64,000 nt of DNA from Pedobacter montanisoli. GTDB taxonomy: Bacteria; Bacteroidota; Bacteroidia; Sphingobacteriales; Sphingobacteriaceae. Both the position numbers and the translations under genes were made by a program. Positions within the stretch are counted from its first letter, which is position 1. Each line of letters begins with the position of its first letter. The stretch is taken from positions 1 to 64,000 of the forward strand of contig NZ_JALGBH010000001.1 of assembly GCF_022809115.1 (NCBI RefSeq), written 5' to 3'. The notes under the pieces are model-generated. The model worked only from the letters and a program-made list of their open reading frames with translations. It did not search any database and was not told where the DNA came from. Positions 44,050-52,767 of the stretch are shown here, piece by piece.

Positions 44050-45237
44050 ATGAAAACACTGCAAAAATTGTGTACAGCTATTGTTTTGTCCATTTTTTCC
44101 TTATCGGTACATGCCCAAACAGATAGCATTACCATTAAAGGTCATCTAAAAAATATGGATAACCAAACCGTAGGTATTGTACTCAGAAATGAGCAAGGTC
44201 AAACAATAAGTGCTAAAACTGTAGCCAATCAGGGTAGTTTTTCACTAAAGATGCCTAAGCAGGACATTCCGGTTGTGGCAAGTTTATACACTTCATTAAA
44301 CCGTAGCTTAAACGCAAAAGTAGGCGAAAACAATTATGGCGCCCCCGCACCTAATCTTGACTTGTTCATCTATAACAAAGATCTTAACATCAATGGAGAT
44401 ATCTGGTTATTACAGTTTGCAGAAGTAAACGGAGATGTAGAAAACAATGCTTTAACTGCTTACAGAAAACTAGTTAACCCGTATGAGGTAAGAAATTATA
44501 TCATTTATCGCGATTTATTTGAAGCAAAGTATCATGAAAAACAGCTTAAAGAAAGCGAAGCGCAGTTAGAAAAAGAATTAAGTGTAGGAAGCAGCAAAAT
44601 AAGAGATATTCAAAAAGATTTTGTACGCAAAAATCCTGATGTACTCGCTACGGTATATTTATTAAGTCGTATGCAGAATTATTATACTGCACAAGATTAC
44701 CAAGATATATGGAATAAGGTTTCAGAGAAATATAAAAATCATCCACTGGCAACAGGCATTAAAAGTTACTTAAAAAAGGTAAGCAGTACACCAGCAGGTT
44801 CTCCCGCTATAAATTTTGAAAGAAAAGATAAAGATGGTAATCTGGTTAATCTGGCCAATTACAAAGGGCGGGTGGTACTGCTTGATTTCTGGGGCAGTTG
44901 GTGCGGTCCCTGCAGAGCAAGCCACCCCCACCTAAAAGAACTGTACAAAAAATACCATTCAAAAGGCTTTGAAATTATTGCAGTAGCACATGAACGCGGA
45001 AACACTGTTGAGGAAGCCAAAAAATCATGGCTAAATGCCATCGCCGAAGATGGTATCAATTGGACACACATTTTAAATAAAGACGGTATTGAAAAGCAGG
45101 ATATTGTTAAAGACTATAACGTTATGGCTTTTCCTACCAAAATACTGATAGATAAAGAAGGCAAAATATTATTGCGTATATCGGCCAGTGCCACGGATGA
45201 TATTGATCGTGCCCTCGAAAAAATTTACGGATTTTAA
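44050..45237 (+). CDS. TlpA-family thiol-disulfide oxidoreductase with DUF4369-type N-terminus
   Basis: Exported protein of 395 residues. A signal peptide ends at VHAQ, followed by a DUF4369-like beta domain (ITIKGHLKNMDNQTVGIVLRN), a helical middle and a C-terminal TlpA domain (about 255-395) with LLDFWGSWCGPCRASHPHL and the cis-Pro segment VMAFPTKILID. It resembles the previous gene in layout but not closely in sequence. It could reduce or isomerise disulfides in an imported protein or peptide. It is ten bases before the aspartyl protease gene. Confidence 0.9.
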   Translation: MKTLQKLCTAIVLSIFSLSVHAQTDSITIKGHLKNMDNQTVGIVLRNEQGQTISAKTVANQGSFSLKMPKQDIPVVASLYTSLNRSLNAKVGENNYGAPAPNLDLFIYNKDLNINGDIWLLQFAEVNGDVENNALTAYRKLVNPYEVRNYIIYRDLFEAKYHEKQLKESEAQLEKELSVGSSKIRDIQKDFVRKNPDVLATVYLLSRMQNYYTAQDYQDIWNKVSEKYKNHPLATGIKSYLKKVSSTPAGSPAINFERKDKDGNLVNLANYKGRVVLLDFWGSWCGPCRASHPHLKELYKKYHSKGFEIIAVAHERGNTVEEAKKSWLNAIAEDGINWTHILNKDGIEKQDIVKDYNVMAFPTKILIDKEGKILLRISASATDDIDRALEKIYGF

Positions 45238-45247
45238 ACCACACACA

Positions 45248-46417
45248 ATGAAACTATATAAATTAGTTTTCACCCTTGTAGCGCTCTGCTTATTTTTAAG
45301 CAGCAGCGCCCAACAAGCGGTAACTAGTATTCCTTTTGAGATGGTAAATGGCTCCATTGTACTCAAAGTTAAGATTAACAACAGTTCGCGTACCTTGCGT
45401 TTGTTATTTGATACCGGAGCCGATGGAATGGCAGTAAGCAAAGCCTTAGCCGATACAATTGGCTTAAAGGTTACCCGCACACAAAAAGCATCTGTAGTGG
45501 GTGGCAGTATGGATATATCTGTTTCTGCCGGTAACGATATTACTTTTGACAATGGCTTTGTGTTAAAAGGCCAGAGCATCGCTATTTTTAATGAGTTATC
45601 TAAAGGCCTCGACGGTATCATCGGTAATGCTATGACCTTTCGTTATATCACCAAAATTGATTTCAATACTTATCAGCTTTCTCTTTACAATTTTGACGAT
45701 TATCAGCCTGAAAAAACAGCCACTATTGTTCCTGTTTCAAGCTCAAGCGGTATTTTTATCATAGACGGTAATGTTGAGTTGCTACCCGGCAAAACTTATA
45801 CAGGTAAATTTGTATTTGATACCGGTGCCAGCTACAGCTTAATCTGTTTCAGACCTTTTGTTAAACAAAATAAACTGTTGGTTAGCGGTTTTAAATCTGA
45901 ATACCAGTCTAGCACGGTTAGTATGGGTATAGCCTCTCCTACTTTTGGCGGACGCGCCTCAGCTTTCTCTTTTACCAATGTACCTTCTTTAAAAAATATC
46001 CCCATTACTTTAATGGCAGGTGGCGGACAAAATGAAAACTGGTCACCTGGTTTTGATGGCTCTATTGGTATGCGCATTATTACCCGTTATAATTTTACCA
46101 TTAACCGTAAAAAGAACGAAATTTATTTAACACCAAATCATTCATACACCTACCCTCATGATTTTATTCTGGGTGGCTATATGTTAGGTTTTAATCTTTT
46201 TGGCGAGCTACAGATTTCTGGAAAAACAAGTCCGGCAACTTATGAGAATGGTCTGCCTGATGGTACCGTAATTACCAGTTTGAATAATGTTAGCACTAAA
46301 CAACTGGTTAAAGATCCTAAAAAATTAGAGCAAATCTTACAATTACCCAAAGGAAACGGAATTAAGGCCGAGTATGTAAAAGACGGAAAAACCCAAACCT
46401 TAACCTTAAACCATTAA
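45248..46417 (+). CDS. Retropepsin-like aspartyl protease with PDZ-like tail
   Basis: Exported protein of 389 residues. The signal peptide ends near SSSAQ. Two retropepsin-type half-domains each carry an active-site motif: D55-T-G-A in LLFDTGADG and D191-T-G-A in FVFDTGASYS. The C-terminal 80 residues have PDZ-like spacing (LPDGTVITSLNN, then KGNGIKAEYVKDGK). Proteins of this type are annotated as aspartyl protease family in Bacteroidota. In this locus it may cut a proteinaceous substrate after or before disulfide reduction. The longer frame from 45188 overlaps the TlpA gene and lacks a signal peptide, so the ATG at 45248 is used. Confidence 0.87.
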   Translation: MKLYKLVFTLVALCLFLSSSAQQAVTSIPFEMVNGSIVLKVKINNSSRTLRLLFDTGADGMAVSKALADTIGLKVTRTQKASVVGGSMDISVSAGNDITFDNGFVLKGQSIAIFNELSKGLDGIIGNAMTFRYITKIDFNTYQLSLYNFDDYQPEKTATIVPVSSSSGIFIIDGNVELLPGKTYTGKFVFDTGASYSLICFRPFVKQNKLLVSGFKSEYQSSTVSMGIASPTFGGRASAFSFTNVPSLKNIPITLMAGGGQNENWSPGFDGSIGMRIITRYNFTINRKKNEIYLTPNHSYTYPHDFILGGYMLGFNLFGELQISGKTSPATYENGLPDGTVITSLNNVSTKQLVKDPKKLEQILQLPKGNGIKAEYVKDGKTQTLTLNH

Positions 46418-46421
46418 CATT

Positions 46422-47564
46422 ATGAATCGCATTAAATTTTTAATATCTGCGTTATTGCTGTTCATTGGCAATGCATCTTTTGCACAGGAGAACTTAAAAG
46501 ATGTGCTTGAGCAAGCTAAAAAAACCAATAAGCTTGTTTTTATAGACTGTTATTTTACAGGTTGTATTCCCTGCGAAGAAATGGACAGGGATGTATTTCC
46601 TAACCCTGTGGTAAGTAAAGTCATTGATAAAGATTTCATCTTACTGAAAGTAAACATTTTTAAAGATAAACTGGGCGATACACTTAAAGTACAGCATATT
46701 CTTAATGGCTTTCCTACTTTTCTAGTGCTCAATCCTGAAGGTCGCCTGATTTTAAATACATCAGGTTTTAAAGATCCGGGAGATTTAATAAATCTGCTAA
46801 AAACGGCTAAAGAAAGTGCCCTTAACCATAAATACTTAGATGGTTATTCTGCTAACTATAAAGAAAGCGATTACCCTGCCTTCTATGTAAATTTTGCACT
46901 TACACGTAAAGGGTTAAATGCTCAGGCATTGGATGATTATGCAAACAGTGTTACTGATTTTAAAGCAAAAAATGCTTTAATGCCTTTTCTGATTGCCAGA
47001 ACAGCCAATGAGAAAGTAGCTGATCTTGTGATCAAGGATTACCAGACTTATGCTAACCTGTATGGTACTGATGTGTTGCAACCGGTAGTTGATAAAGCCC
47101 TGCTTACTGCCTTGGACAAATCGATGAAAAACGATAATTCAGAACAGGCTTTTAATAATTTCCTTAGCCAGCATAAAAAATATTTCCCGGCAAACAGCTG
47201 GAAAATTAACCTGCAAACCTTAGGTGAATCTTATTTCTTGAGACAGAAAAAAGATACTGTAGGTTATTTAAATTTTGCGATTGCTAATCCTGTGCTCTAT
47301 ACTTTCCATTTCAGTGCTTTATATAGCAGTATTAACGGAAAAAAAGGTTTTAATCCTCAGGTAGCTAGTTTATTTTGCAAATGGGCTGATGCCATTATTA
47401 CACCTGAATCAAGTCTGGAACTCATTAAAACCGCAGTTTCTGCGAATAAAAAGGCCGGAAACATGGTAGGGTTTAAAAAATTTATACAAATGGCTATAGA
47501 GAAATCTAAAAAATATCAGATCCCATTCAAAGACCTGGAAGACATGCTAACAACAGCTAAATAA
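46422..47564 (+). CDS. Thioredoxin-fold protein with helical C-terminal domain
   Basis: Exported protein of 380 residues: signal peptide to about residue 21, thioredoxin-like domain at 25-130 with FIDCYFTGCIPCEEMD (Cys48 and Cys51 as C-I-P-C) and the cis-Pro motif LNGFPTF, then a mostly helical domain of about 230 residues without a recognised family. It is the last gene of the locus, five bases after the protease. Three thioredoxin-fold proteins in one SusCD operon strongly suggest substrate disulfides. Confidence 0.88.
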   Translation: MNRIKFLISALLLFIGNASFAQENLKDVLEQAKKTNKLVFIDCYFTGCIPCEEMDRDVFPNPVVSKVIDKDFILLKVNIFKDKLGDTLKVQHILNGFPTFLVLNPEGRLILNTSGFKDPGDLINLLKTAKESALNHKYLDGYSANYKESDYPAFYVNFALTRKGLNAQALDDYANSVTDFKAKNALMPFLIARTANEKVADLVIKDYQTYANLYGTDVLQPVVDKALLTALDKSMKNDNSEQAFNNFLSQHKKYFPANSWKINLQTLGESYFLRQKKDTVGYLNFAIANPVLYTFHFSALYSSINGKKGFNPQVASLFCKWADAIITPESSLELIKTAVSANKKAGNMVGFKKFIQMAIEKSKKYQIPFKDLEDMLTTAK

Positions 47565-47629
47565 TACAAAAGAAATTCAGCGGTGGATGCTGCTGTTTAA
47601 TTTAGGATAGTTAATAGCTCCCAAAAAAG

Positions 47630-47653
47630 AGAGCCGGCGTTTACCGGCTCTTT
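47630..47653 (-). terminator. Terminator between the SusCD locus and the phosphoesterase gene
   Basis: AGAGCCGG (47630-47637), six-base loop, CCGGCTCT (47644-47651). The T tract is much better on the minus strand (TCTTTTTTGG), so it mainly ends the phosphoesterase transcript; it may also stop the plus-strand operon. Confidence 0.8.
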
Positions 47654-47676
47654 CAATTTCTATCTATTCCTAAGAT

Positions 47677-50121
47677 TTAATCATCTTTATCTTTCTTGGC
47701 GCTTATTTTTAAAAATGCTGCTCTTGTTGGAGTTGGCGCACTTTCTCCTTTTAAACCCTGCCAAAGAATTTCATTAAAAACCAAATCGGGAACCGCATCT
47801 TCTTTAGACCAGTCAAATTTGCTGCTCAACTCTGCCAATTTTCCACTTGTAGGGTTTCTTTCATTCAGATCAATATTGGCAGGCACATGGTTAAACGAAG
47901 TATAATCTGCTTTGCTGGTAAATGATCTCCACATTGGTATTGCAGCAGCATCAAATTGTGTCATTGGTTTCATCCCTAAAATCAGCTCTATGGTTCTAAG
48001 CATTCCCGAAGTAGAATACATGGTATGATCTACATATTTTCTTTTCACAAAAGGACTAATGAGGTAAGCAGTACTTCTATGTGCATCCACATGATCCGGT
48101 CCGTTCTGGGCATCATCTTCAAGAATGAAAATGGCGCATTCTTTCCAGATTGGGCTTTTACTGATATAATCTACAAACATACCTACAGCCAAGTCGTTAT
48201 CGGCAACATGGGCATAAGGTGTTTTTTTACCTGCCCTCATCCCTTCAGTATGGTCGTTACCAAAACGAATGGTGGTAAGCTGGGGTAATTTACCTTCTTT
48301 AATTAGCTGATCAAAATCGGCTTTCCATTGCCTTACACGTGTGGTATCGGCAACGCTCAGATCATAACCCGTATAATCTTTGGCTACATGGCCTTCTAAC
48401 GATTTTACGGTTGGCTTTCCTTTATCTGCAAACTCTCCATAAGTTCTGTAGGTTACCTGATGGCGTTTTGCATTATCCCAGATAAAACCATCTCTGTTAT
48501 TGGCAATCTCTCTTTCTCCTTCTCCGCCATAACTGCCTCCCCTGCCTCCATAACTCGATGGCCAGGTTTTTTCCAGATAATCTGTGGCATAAGCTCCCAT
48601 GCTCCAGTTGTGCCCATCGGCGCTAACTTCTGCATCTACATAGAAATTATCTAAAAGCACAAAATCCTTTACAATTTTATGTTGGTTAGGGGTTATTTTT
48701 TCTCCGAACAGACATAGATTTGGATCTCCGTTTCCTTGCGGAAGATCGCCTAAAACCTGATCGTACGTACGATTTTCTTTAACCACATAAAAAACATATT
48801 TGATCGGCGAAGGATCGCCAACTTTCATTGGAATAGGATTACCAGATTCCCCCTCTGCATGGAGTTCTTTATCTTTTGAATAAGGAGTATTCTGATACAC
48901 CGCATGCGAATAAACAGCCAGTCTGGCCTGATCCGGAATACCGATAAAGCTCAACGTTCCTTTAAACAGACCTGCAATATATTGTATTTCTTTAGGCTTA
49001 TTCATATCGCCTAAATGGCGGTCAACTTTCTCTTTCTTATCAGTAGGGTTTGGCCCCTGAGGATTTGCCCTGGACGAAAGTCCTTTACCATTGGTTACCA
49101 GAATTTCTTTATTTACCACTTTCACATTTGTTGGATACCAGCCAACAGGAATAAAACCTTTAGAAAATGATTTACCCGGATTACTGACATCAAAAACAGC
49201 CAGGCAATTATTATCTGCATTAGCAATGTACAGGTTTTTTCCATCTTCAGAAAGTGCCACACCATTACTTGTAGAACCACTTGGTGAGTTAGGATATAAA
49301 GCAGCATTTAAAGTTTCTATTACCTTCCCATCTCTCGTATTGATTACAGAAACCGAATTATCATTTGCATTGGCAACATATAGCCATTTCCCATTTTTAC
49401 TCAATGTAATTTCATTAGGGTGACTACCTACATGAATTTCCTTCACTATTTTTTTTGCGGCCGTATCCCATACTAAAAGCTTCTTTGCTCCCCAAACGCT
49501 GATATATAAATATTTAAGGTCAGGAGATAATTTACAGGTATAGCCTTCTGCCCCTAATTCGATCTTTGACTTTACAGCTTTACTTTGCAAATCGATTACA
49601 TAAAGCTTTTTATCTTCTCTGGTTACCACATAAAGTTCCTTACGAACTTTGTCATCCACATCCAAACCTGCTATGCCAATCTTGTTTGGCCAGGGTTTAC
49701 CCAATACGATGGAATCTTGTAAGCTTAATTTACCCTGATTAACTGCATAGGTTTTCACCATATTATCATGTCCGCCCGATACATATAATAGATCATCTTT
49801 TGAAGAAAAAGCCATACCATACCAGGATTTAGCGATAACGATACTGTCTGTTTTCTTTTTTTGCGCAATATCAATCAACTCAATTGTTTGCGTACTTTGC
49901 CCGTTATTGGTAACGGCAGCCAGCTTTTTATGGTGACTAATTATTAAGTTTAAGGGCAGGTCGCCCAATTGAAGTTGCGTTCCTGTGGGTGTTAACGTCC
50001 AGCCATTGGGTAAACCTACTTTATGGCTTTCTAATTCCTGAACAATTTTATGCTGTCCAAAAAGTAGAGAAGGTAATCCTAAAAAGCATATAACGGGTAA
50101 TAAAACTTTGATCTTTTTCAT
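47677..50121 (-). CDS. Bifunctional YncE-like beta-propeller / alkaline-phosphatase-family phosphoesterase
   Basis: Exported protein of 814 residues. A signal peptide ends at LLFGQ. Residues about 30-380 form a YncE-type seven-bladed propeller (repeats such as LYVSGGHDNMVKTY, KWLYVANANDNSVSVINT and NLYIANADNNCLAVFDVS). From about 450 a phosphoesterase domain of the alkaline phosphatase/phospholipase C type begins with FYVVKENRTYDQVLG, with SADGHNWSMGAYATDY and FILEDDAQNGPDHVDAHRST giving metal-binding residues. The substrate is unknown. A single gene with its own terminator, unrelated in orientation to the SusCD locus. Confidence 0.9.
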   Translation of the reverse strand: MKKIKVLLPVICFLGLPSLLFGQHKIVQELESHKVGLPNGWTLTPTGTQLQLGDLPLNLIISHHKKLAAVTNNGQSTQTIELIDIAQKKKTDSIVIAKSWYGMAFSSKDDLLYVSGGHDNMVKTYAVNQGKLSLQDSIVLGKPWPNKIGIAGLDVDDKVRKELYVVTREDKKLYVIDLQSKAVKSKIELGAEGYTCKLSPDLKYLYISVWGAKKLLVWDTAAKKIVKEIHVGSHPNEITLSKNGKWLYVANANDNSVSVINTRDGKVIETLNAALYPNSPSGSTSNGVALSEDGKNLYIANADNNCLAVFDVSNPGKSFSKGFIPVGWYPTNVKVVNKEILVTNGKGLSSRANPQGPNPTDKKEKVDRHLGDMNKPKEIQYIAGLFKGTLSFIGIPDQARLAVYSHAVYQNTPYSKDKELHAEGESGNPIPMKVGDPSPIKYVFYVVKENRTYDQVLGDLPQGNGDPNLCLFGEKITPNQHKIVKDFVLLDNFYVDAEVSADGHNWSMGAYATDYLEKTWPSSYGGRGGSYGGEGEREIANNRDGFIWDNAKRHQVTYRTYGEFADKGKPTVKSLEGHVAKDYTGYDLSVADTTRVRQWKADFDQLIKEGKLPQLTTIRFGNDHTEGMRAGKKTPYAHVADNDLAVGMFVDYISKSPIWKECAIFILEDDAQNGPDHVDAHRSTAYLISPFVKRKYVDHTMYSTSGMLRTIELILGMKPMTQFDAAAIPMWRSFTSKADYTSFNHVPANIDLNERNPTSGKLAELSSKFDWSKEDAVPDLVFNEILWQGLKGESAPTPTRAAFLKISAKKDKDD

Positions 50122-50224
50122 AATACATAATTATAAAATTATGCAAAAAGACAGAAGCTCCGCTTTTAGAATTAATAAAAATTTAATCCTGAGATTACAT
50201 CTTTACTTATTCTGCTCTCTTACC

Positions 50225-50953
50225 TTATAATTTCTTTAACAATTCCTGTGCTTTTTCATATTTAGCAGTTCCTGCAGGTATTTTTTCCAACCAGAGTTTG
50301 CAATTTACTTTATCATTGTTTTTAAGGTAACTTAAAGCTATTGTATAAGCAGCATCAAATTTGTAAACAGAATTACCAGCTGCCAGTTTTTCCAGTATAT
50401 TATGAGCTTTTGTCAACTGATTAAGTTCTGTTAATGAAGAGCCGTAATAAAATGCGGTTAAAGCATTCTCGCTATCTTTTTTATACAGTTCTGCTAAAAT
50501 AACAGCAGCCTTGTCAAATTCTTGATGGTTATAAAAAGCCGCAGCTTTATCCAATTCAGAAGTTTGTCCACGTTCGGTAACCAGCATCTTGTTATCATTC
50601 GCATATTGTTTATACAGATCATTATTCCAAGGTGACCATATAAACAAGCCTATAACCAATACAGCTGCCACAGATATCCATTTGATATAAGGTTTTAAAG
50701 AAACAACCTTATGTTCTGTCTTATCTTCAGCAAAATATTGCTGATTGAGCTTTTGTAAGGTAGCTTGAAGTTGGTCGCGTTGCTGATCATCAGCAAAATG
50801 CATTTTCAGGTTTTCTTCTGCACGCTTATAATCTGCCACATATTGTTGCAACTCGGTATCTGTAAGCAGTTTTTGCTTAAACTGTTCGCTTTCGGCCCGA
50901 TCTAAATCACCGCCAATATATCGTGCCGCTAATAAAATTTTGTCCTCAGTCAT
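50225..50953 (-). CDS. Anti-sigma-like membrane protein with periplasmic TPR domain
   Basis: Protein of 242 residues: N-terminal cytoplasmic part of 90 residues (ILLAARYIGGDLDRAESEQF, resembling zinc-free anti-sigma N-termini), one membrane helix at 91-108, then a TPR-like helical domain (AAAFYNHQEFDKAAVILAELY to YEKAQELLKKL). It overlaps the ECF sigma gene by eight bases, the usual sign of a cognate anti-sigma factor. A paralogue with the same domain order and helix position lies at 57462, beyond the CHAT protease gene. The anti-sigma role is inferred from context and topology. Confidence 0.75.
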   Translation of the reverse strand: MTEDKILLAARYIGGDLDRAESEQFKQKLLTDTELQQYVADYKRAEENLKMHFADDQQRDQLQATLQKLNQQYFAEDKTEHKVVSLKPYIKWISVAAVLVIGLFIWSPWNNDLYKQYANDNKMLVTERGQTSELDKAAAFYNHQEFDKAAVILAELYKKDSENALTAFYYGSSLTELNQLTKAHNILEKLAAGNSVYKFDAAYTIALSYLKNNDKVNCKLWLEKIPAGTAKYEKAQELLKKL

Positions 50954-51509
50954 GATTTTTACCTATTAACTTTATAAGACCAGCCATACATTCCGATTTC
51001 TTTTTTCTCAAATACCCATAAGTAACGCCTAAAATTTCCGCTACCTTTTCCTGAGCTTCACCTTTCATACTCCATTTTAAGATATCTTTACAACGTTCGC
51101 CCAATTGAGCAAATGCTTTTAAGAACATATTAGCCTGTTCTTGTTGTAAGGCCAGTTGCTCTGCCTGTTCAAATGTATCCTCGCCAACATGTAATAAATC
51201 ATCATCCGTTTTTGTTACCGGTAAAACAGCTCTTTTTTTCAATTCATTTAACCATTTACGCTTACACACCAGTAAAAGAAAGGGTTCAAACGGACAAGTG
51301 AGTTCCAGATTTTTGTATTTAGCCTGATTGTATATATCTACCAAAGCCTCCTGTAAAATATCCGCAGCATCATCGGCACTGCCATTGTTAAAGGTAACGA
51401 ACGACTTCACCTTTACGGCGCATTTCTTATAAATCTCATTCACAACCAATGTATCATTATGGAGCAATGCGGTAATATACTTTTGGTCTTCGTGTATTTT
51501 TTTTGCCAT
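50946..51509 (-). CDS. ECF-type RNA polymerase sigma factor
   Basis: Protein of 187 residues. Region 2 covers about 20-85 (NEIYKKCAVKVKSFVTFN, SADDAADILQEALVDIYNQ); region 4 is LGERCKDILKWSMKGEAQEKVAEILGVTYGYLRKKKSECMAGL near 137-178. It differs from the FecR-linked sigma at 33401 and belongs to the type paired with TPR anti-sigma-like genes in Bacteroidota. Divergent from the lipoprotein, PKD and CHAT genes, which are candidate targets. It is translationally coupled with 50225. Confidence 0.85.
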   Translation of the reverse strand: MAKKIHEDQKYITALLHNDTLVVNEIYKKCAVKVKSFVTFNNGSADDAADILQEALVDIYNQAKYKNLELTCPFEPFLLLVCKRKWLNELKKRAVLPVTKTDDDLLHVGEDTFEQAEQLALQQEQANMFLKAFAQLGERCKDILKWSMKGEAQEKVAEILGVTYGYLRKKKSECMAGLIKLIGKNHD

Positions 51510-51677
51510 ACCTGTCAGCTAAACTCAATAAGCTCCTTCTAAATTAGTTTTTTACCCTTTCAAAAAAAATTAAAAATTCAGAGGTAACATTTTCCAAACA
51601 TCATTGATATATCTGCAAAAGCAAAAGGCGACCGCTGAAAAGCCTGAAAAGAGTAAGCAGCATTAAATTTAGAAATC

Positions 51678-52649
51678 ATGAAAAAGTTAAACCTGACCTA
51701 TGCGCTCGTAATTATATTAATTTTATTTTCTGCGGCCTGTAAAAAAGATAAGGGTAATAGCAACAATTCGGCTCACGATGCTAAAGAATTTACTACTCTA
51801 TTTGGCCCTAAAGTACAAACCATGCAGATTGATGCAAGTACCAGCAATACCTTTACCCTAAAAGGAGGAACAAAGATTACTATACCTGGCGGAATTTTCA
51901 GAAAAAACGGAGTTACAGTTACAGGTACCGTTACCATTAGTGCCCGCGAGTTTTTAGACCGCAGTTCTATTTTATTTGGCGGAGCCAACACCAACCACAT
52001 TAGCGGAGCACCCTTACACTCAGACGGGTTCATTTACTTAAATGCCAGTGTTAATGGAGTAAGTGTAGATAAAAAGCTCGATCAATTCATTTCGGTTTCC
52101 ATACCTGCAAAAAGAACAGGCATTACACAGATATGGGAAGGGGCTGAAAATGTAAACAATGATAACCAGTTTGCATGGCAGGCACCTCTTAAAAATCCTA
52201 ATGGCGCTAATGGTATCCGCATGGAATCGAATGCCATTCAAGGATTTTACAATTTTGATATGGGTAATTTGGGCTGGATTAACTGTGATGTGTTTTACTC
52301 TTACACAAATCCTAAAACTACCGTAAAAGTTAATCTGGTAAATAATCCTGGTAAGTTAGCATCTTTCATGGGCTTAGATGGCGAAACTTTTGTGTACTTC
52401 TGTGCAAAAGGCAGTAACGTAGTCGCTCAGCTCTATACACCCGAAGGCCCTAACGCAGTTAAAAGTTATGATGATATGATGCCGGTTGGTGCTCAAGGTA
52501 AATACATTTCATTTTCTATAAAAGGTGGAAAGTATTATATGGCTGTGCAAGAAAGCACAATCACGGCTAATCAAGTAGTTACGCTTAACCTAACCGAAGT
52601 GAGCGAGCAGCAAATACAAGATGTGATTACTTCTTTGAATAATTATTAG
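51678..52649 (+). CDS. Hypothetical lipoprotein with a conserved Bacteroidota surface-type domain
   Basis: Protein of 323 residues with a lipobox (LFSAAC, Cys near 21). The segment KGGTKITIPGGIF followed by VTGTVTISAREFLDRSSILFGG (about 60-105) matches a beta domain common in Bacteroidota exported proteins that often precedes OmpA or other surface domains. The rest is beta-rich. No enzyme motif. Divergent from the ECF sigma gene with a 168-base gap, and followed by a strong terminator, so it is a separate transcript from the PKD-CHAT pair. Confidence 0.72.
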   Translation: MKKLNLTYALVIILILFSAACKKDKGNSNNSAHDAKEFTTLFGPKVQTMQIDASTSNTFTLKGGTKITIPGGIFRKNGVTVTGTVTISAREFLDRSSILFGGANTNHISGAPLHSDGFIYLNASVNGVSVDKKLDQFISVSIPAKRTGITQIWEGAENVNNDNQFAWQAPLKNPNGANGIRMESNAIQGFYNFDMGNLGWINCDVFYSYTNPKTTVKVNLVNNPGKLASFMGLDGETFVYFCAKGSNVVAQLYTPEGPNAVKSYDDMMPVGAQGKYISFSIKGGKYYMAVQESTITANQVVTLNLTEVSEQQIQDVITSLNNY

Positions 52650-52672
52650 AAATCTCCCAAAAATTCAGCGAT

Positions 52673-52707
52673 AAAGATGGAGCCTTAACGGGCTTCGTCT
52701 TTTTTTG
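52673..52707 (+). terminator. Terminator after the lipoprotein gene
   Basis: AAAGATGGAGCC (52673-52684), six-base loop, GGCTTCGTCTTT (52691-52702): twelve pairs including two G-U, then a run of T. Confidence 0.85.
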
Positions 52708-52767
52708 GCTGGAAAAATATGAGGTTTAGCACTTGTTATTGTTAATTTATCTTATTTTTATTAAAGT

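Noticed and set aside
45188..45247. Upstream extension of the aspartyl protease
   Set aside because: It overlaps the end of the TlpA gene and would hide a typical signal peptide that begins at the ATG at 45248.
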